This document shows positions 42,867 through 44,419 of a DNA stretch of 44,419 bases, piece by piece. The stretch is from Methylococcales bacterium. GTDB taxonomy: Bacteria > Pseudomonadota > Gammaproteobacteria > Methylococcales > Methylomonadaceae. Under the pieces are notes generated by a model. That model was given only the letters and a program-made list of their open reading frames with translations. It was not told the DNA's origin and made no database searches. The stretch spans positions 1-44,419 of the forward strand of contig JAQTPT010000034.1 in the NCBI GenBank assembly GCA_028712795.1, in the 5' to 3' direction. The translations under genes and the position numbers were made by a program. Positions within the stretch are counted from its first letter, which is position 1. Every line of letters starts with the position of its first letter.

Positions 42867-43643
42867 TCAATCAATAATCGCAGTGTCAAGATGTTTGCTG
42901 GAATTTAATCCCTTTAATTTCGATTTATCCTTAATGCCGGCAAATCGGGTGCCCGCCAGGTCTGCTCCGGCAAAATTTGTGTCCTCAAGCGTAGTCCCTG
43001 ATAAATCCGCCCCTGATAAATTGGCTCCGGAAAAATCAGCGCCGGAAAGGTCAACGCCAAATAACACCACATTTTGCAGATTCGCTCCGGAAAAATTGGC
43101 ATAGCGCATCAAGGCGCGGTCGAAATTGGCATTGGAAAGATTGGCTCCCGATAAATTGGCATTGTTCAGACTCGCTCGCATTAAGCCCATGGACTGATTT
43201 TTCATGTCAGCGCCCCACGAAGCATGGGATAGATTGGCATGGGACAGATTGGCGCGGTCCATGACGCCAATAAACCGGCTGCCGCTCAGATTGGCATTAC
43301 TCAGATTGGCTCCCCCAACATGCACGCCAAAGATACTGGTATTGGACAGATTGGCATTGGAAAAATTAACTTTCGACAGCACCGATAAATCCAGATTCAG
43401 ACCGGACAAATTACTGTTGCTTAAATTGGACCGGCGTAAATCCGACCCCCACAAATCAGCTATTGTAAAATCCAGGCCGGATAAATCCAGGCCGGTCAAA
43501 TCCTTTCTGCGTAAGTCGGCTGGATGGGCCTTGTCGGCTTTGGCGAGACGGCTTTCCACTTCTGACCGGTCAAGATCAGCCGCCGATGCCGGCATACAAG
43601 CCAATGTTGCCAGTAGTACCAGCCAGTAAAAATGAGTTTTCAT
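42867..43643 (-). CDS. Secreted pentapeptide-repeat protein
   Basis: The 258-residue protein has a signal peptide (about residues 1-21, ending MPASA) and is mostly pentapeptide repeats of the A(N/D)LSN type. The repeats run from about residue 45 to 240, with units such as ANLSN, ANLSG and ADLSG, and should fold as a right-handed quadrilateral beta-helix. It acts outside the cytoplasm, so it is not a Qnr-type gyrase protector. Its function is unknown. The ATG at 43643 has AAGGTAA six bases upstream; an in-frame codon at 43694 would add 17 residues before the signal peptide. Confidence 0.92.
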   Translation of the reverse strand: MKTHFYWLVLLATLACMPASAADLDRSEVESRLAKADKAHPADLRRKDLTGLDLSGLDFTIADLWGSDLRRSNLSNSNLSGLNLDLSVLSKVNFSNANLSNTSIFGVHVGGANLSNANLSGSRFIGVMDRANLSHANLSHASWGADMKNQSMGLMRASLNNANLSGANLSNANFDRALMRYANFSGANLQNVVLFGVDLSGADFSGANLSGADLSGTTLEDTNFAGADLAGTRFAGIKDKSKLKGLNSSKHLDTAIID

Positions 43644-43954
43644 GCAGTTACCTTCAAGTAGATTGATTATATTGGTCAGGAAAAAATAACCCAAACCTTA
43701 GCGCTGTAAGCGTTCGATTTCTCCTTTGTAAAAGAAGGCGGCTAAACGCTTGCCTGGAAACAGGCACGTAAAACATAAGTCCCCTCTCGCGAAGGGAAAG
43801 GGAGTCTATTCCATGCGCTTTTCCAGTTTCTGTTCTTTGTTATTGTAACGAAACCTTACCCATACGACGAATTGAAATATTCAGGGTCAATGTTCCCTTT
43901 GAACAGAGGGTCTTGTTGGAATTGAGTCAAAACGAAAATTTGATCGGATAACAG

Positions 43955-44419
43955 CTATTGAAACAACACCGCCAGGCTAATAATCGCCGCACTAAGTATC
44001 ATGGCCCATACGGTTGTCCGATGATTATTGTCCATTTGTTCCCGCAACAGAACCAGTTCCCGTTGTTGCGCTTCAGCCCGCTGCTGTGAGCAAGCCGCAT
44101 TGTCCAGGGCTTTGTAAATTAAGGAAGGAATTTCCGGAAAATGTTCGGCAAATTCGGGGAACTGTTTGATGATTTTGTTGATTTTTGCTTTAGGGCCTAT
44201 GCGGTCATGAAACCATTTTTCAAGAAAAGGTTTGGCAGTCTGCCATAGGTCCAATTCAGGATAAAGTTCCCTGCCCAAGCCTTCAATATTAAGCAGCGTT
44301 TTTTGCAACAACACCAATTGCGGTTGAACGTGCATATCAAACCGCCGTGCGGTCTGGAATAAACGAAGCAACAGTTGACCAAAAGAAATATCTTTCAGCG
44401 GCTTTTCAAAGATCGGTTC
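43955..44419 (-). CDS. ubiB: UbiB, ubiquinone biosynthesis kinase-like protein (3' part only)
   Basis: The reading frame stays open to the window edge, so the start lies beyond 44419 and only about 154 C-terminal residues are seen. They include [20 protein letters not shown], the hallmark [20 protein letters not shown] and [18 protein letters not shown], all UbiB-specific. A hydrophobic helix at the end ([16 protein letters not shown]) is the membrane anchor. UbiB is an atypical ABC1-family kinase-like ATPase needed for coenzyme Q synthesis or transport in the inner membrane. The upstream partners ubiE and ubiJ are outside the window. Confidence 0.95.
   Translation of the reverse strand, partial: EPIFEKPLKDISFGQLLLRLFQTARRFDMHVQPQLVLLQKTLLNIEGLGRELYPELDLWQTAKPFLEKWFHDRIGPKAKINKIIKQFPEFAEHFPEIPSLIYKALDNAACSQQRAEAQQRELVLLREQMDNNHRTTVWAMILSAAIISLAVLFQ

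Overview
The window looks like chromosomal DNA of a gammaproteobacterial methanotroph or methylotroph (Methylococcales-like). The strongest clue is a single-chain fusion of 3-hexulose-6-phosphate synthase and 6-phospho-3-hexuloisomerase (9850-11025), the two signature enzymes of ribulose monophosphate formaldehyde fixation. The housekeeping genes queA, mutS, parC and the 3' part of ubiB fit a gammaproteobacterium. The taxonomic placement is an inference from gene content, not from a marker comparison.

Region 1 (1-5880) is one end of an integrative element in the 3' end of a tRNA-Leu(CAA) gene. A P4-type tyrosine integrase lies next to the tRNA. It is followed, all on the minus strand, by a conserved integrase-linked protein, an AlpA-like regulator, a Rha-type phage regulator, a winged-helix-like protein, an unknown protein, a DUF5681 protein and a small protein. 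The intergenic DNA carries three classes of repeats: 16-bp palindromes, 21-bp iteron-like direct repeats, and repeats upstream of the integrase. The far end of the element lies outside the window.

Region 2 (5972-11025) is core genome: queA (+), then on the minus strand a LemA lipoprotein plus two TPM-domain proteins, a DUF805 membrane protein, and the hps-phi fusion.

Region 3 (11265-17090) is a defence block. A small ribbon-helix-helix-like gene leads into a type III restriction-modification system (mod, res). Between mod and res sit a VapB-type antitoxin and a vapC toxin gene reduced by internal deletion to its two ends. A frameshifted ABC-transporter ATPase without a permease follows.

Region 4 (17186-22716) holds mutS, an acyl-CoA thioesterase and parC, all on the plus strand. 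Region 5 (22700-25560) is a repeat-rich zone: a family of double-hairpin REP-like elements in five states of decay, an A+T-rich DUF4238 gene between two of them, several other palindromes and a small frameshifted gene.

Region 6 (25564-35117) contains a Uma2-family nuclease-like protein, an orphan heavy-metal-type RND pump, a class-C beta-lactamase-fold hydrolase, a SHOCT protein, a Bax-inhibitor-1 family protein, an alpha/beta hydrolase and an OFA-type MFS transporter.

Region 7 (35220-42801) is the most intriguing. A secreted serine hydrolase, two periplasmic solute-binding-like proteins, a four-PAS hybrid histidine kinase and a receiver/HD-GYP protein are packed head to tail, with ATG/stop overlaps at the last three junctions. 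There is no transport permease, which suggests a self-contained periplasm-to-cyclic-di-GMP signalling unit. The window ends with a secreted pentapeptide-repeat protein and the 3' end of ubiB, both on the minus strand.
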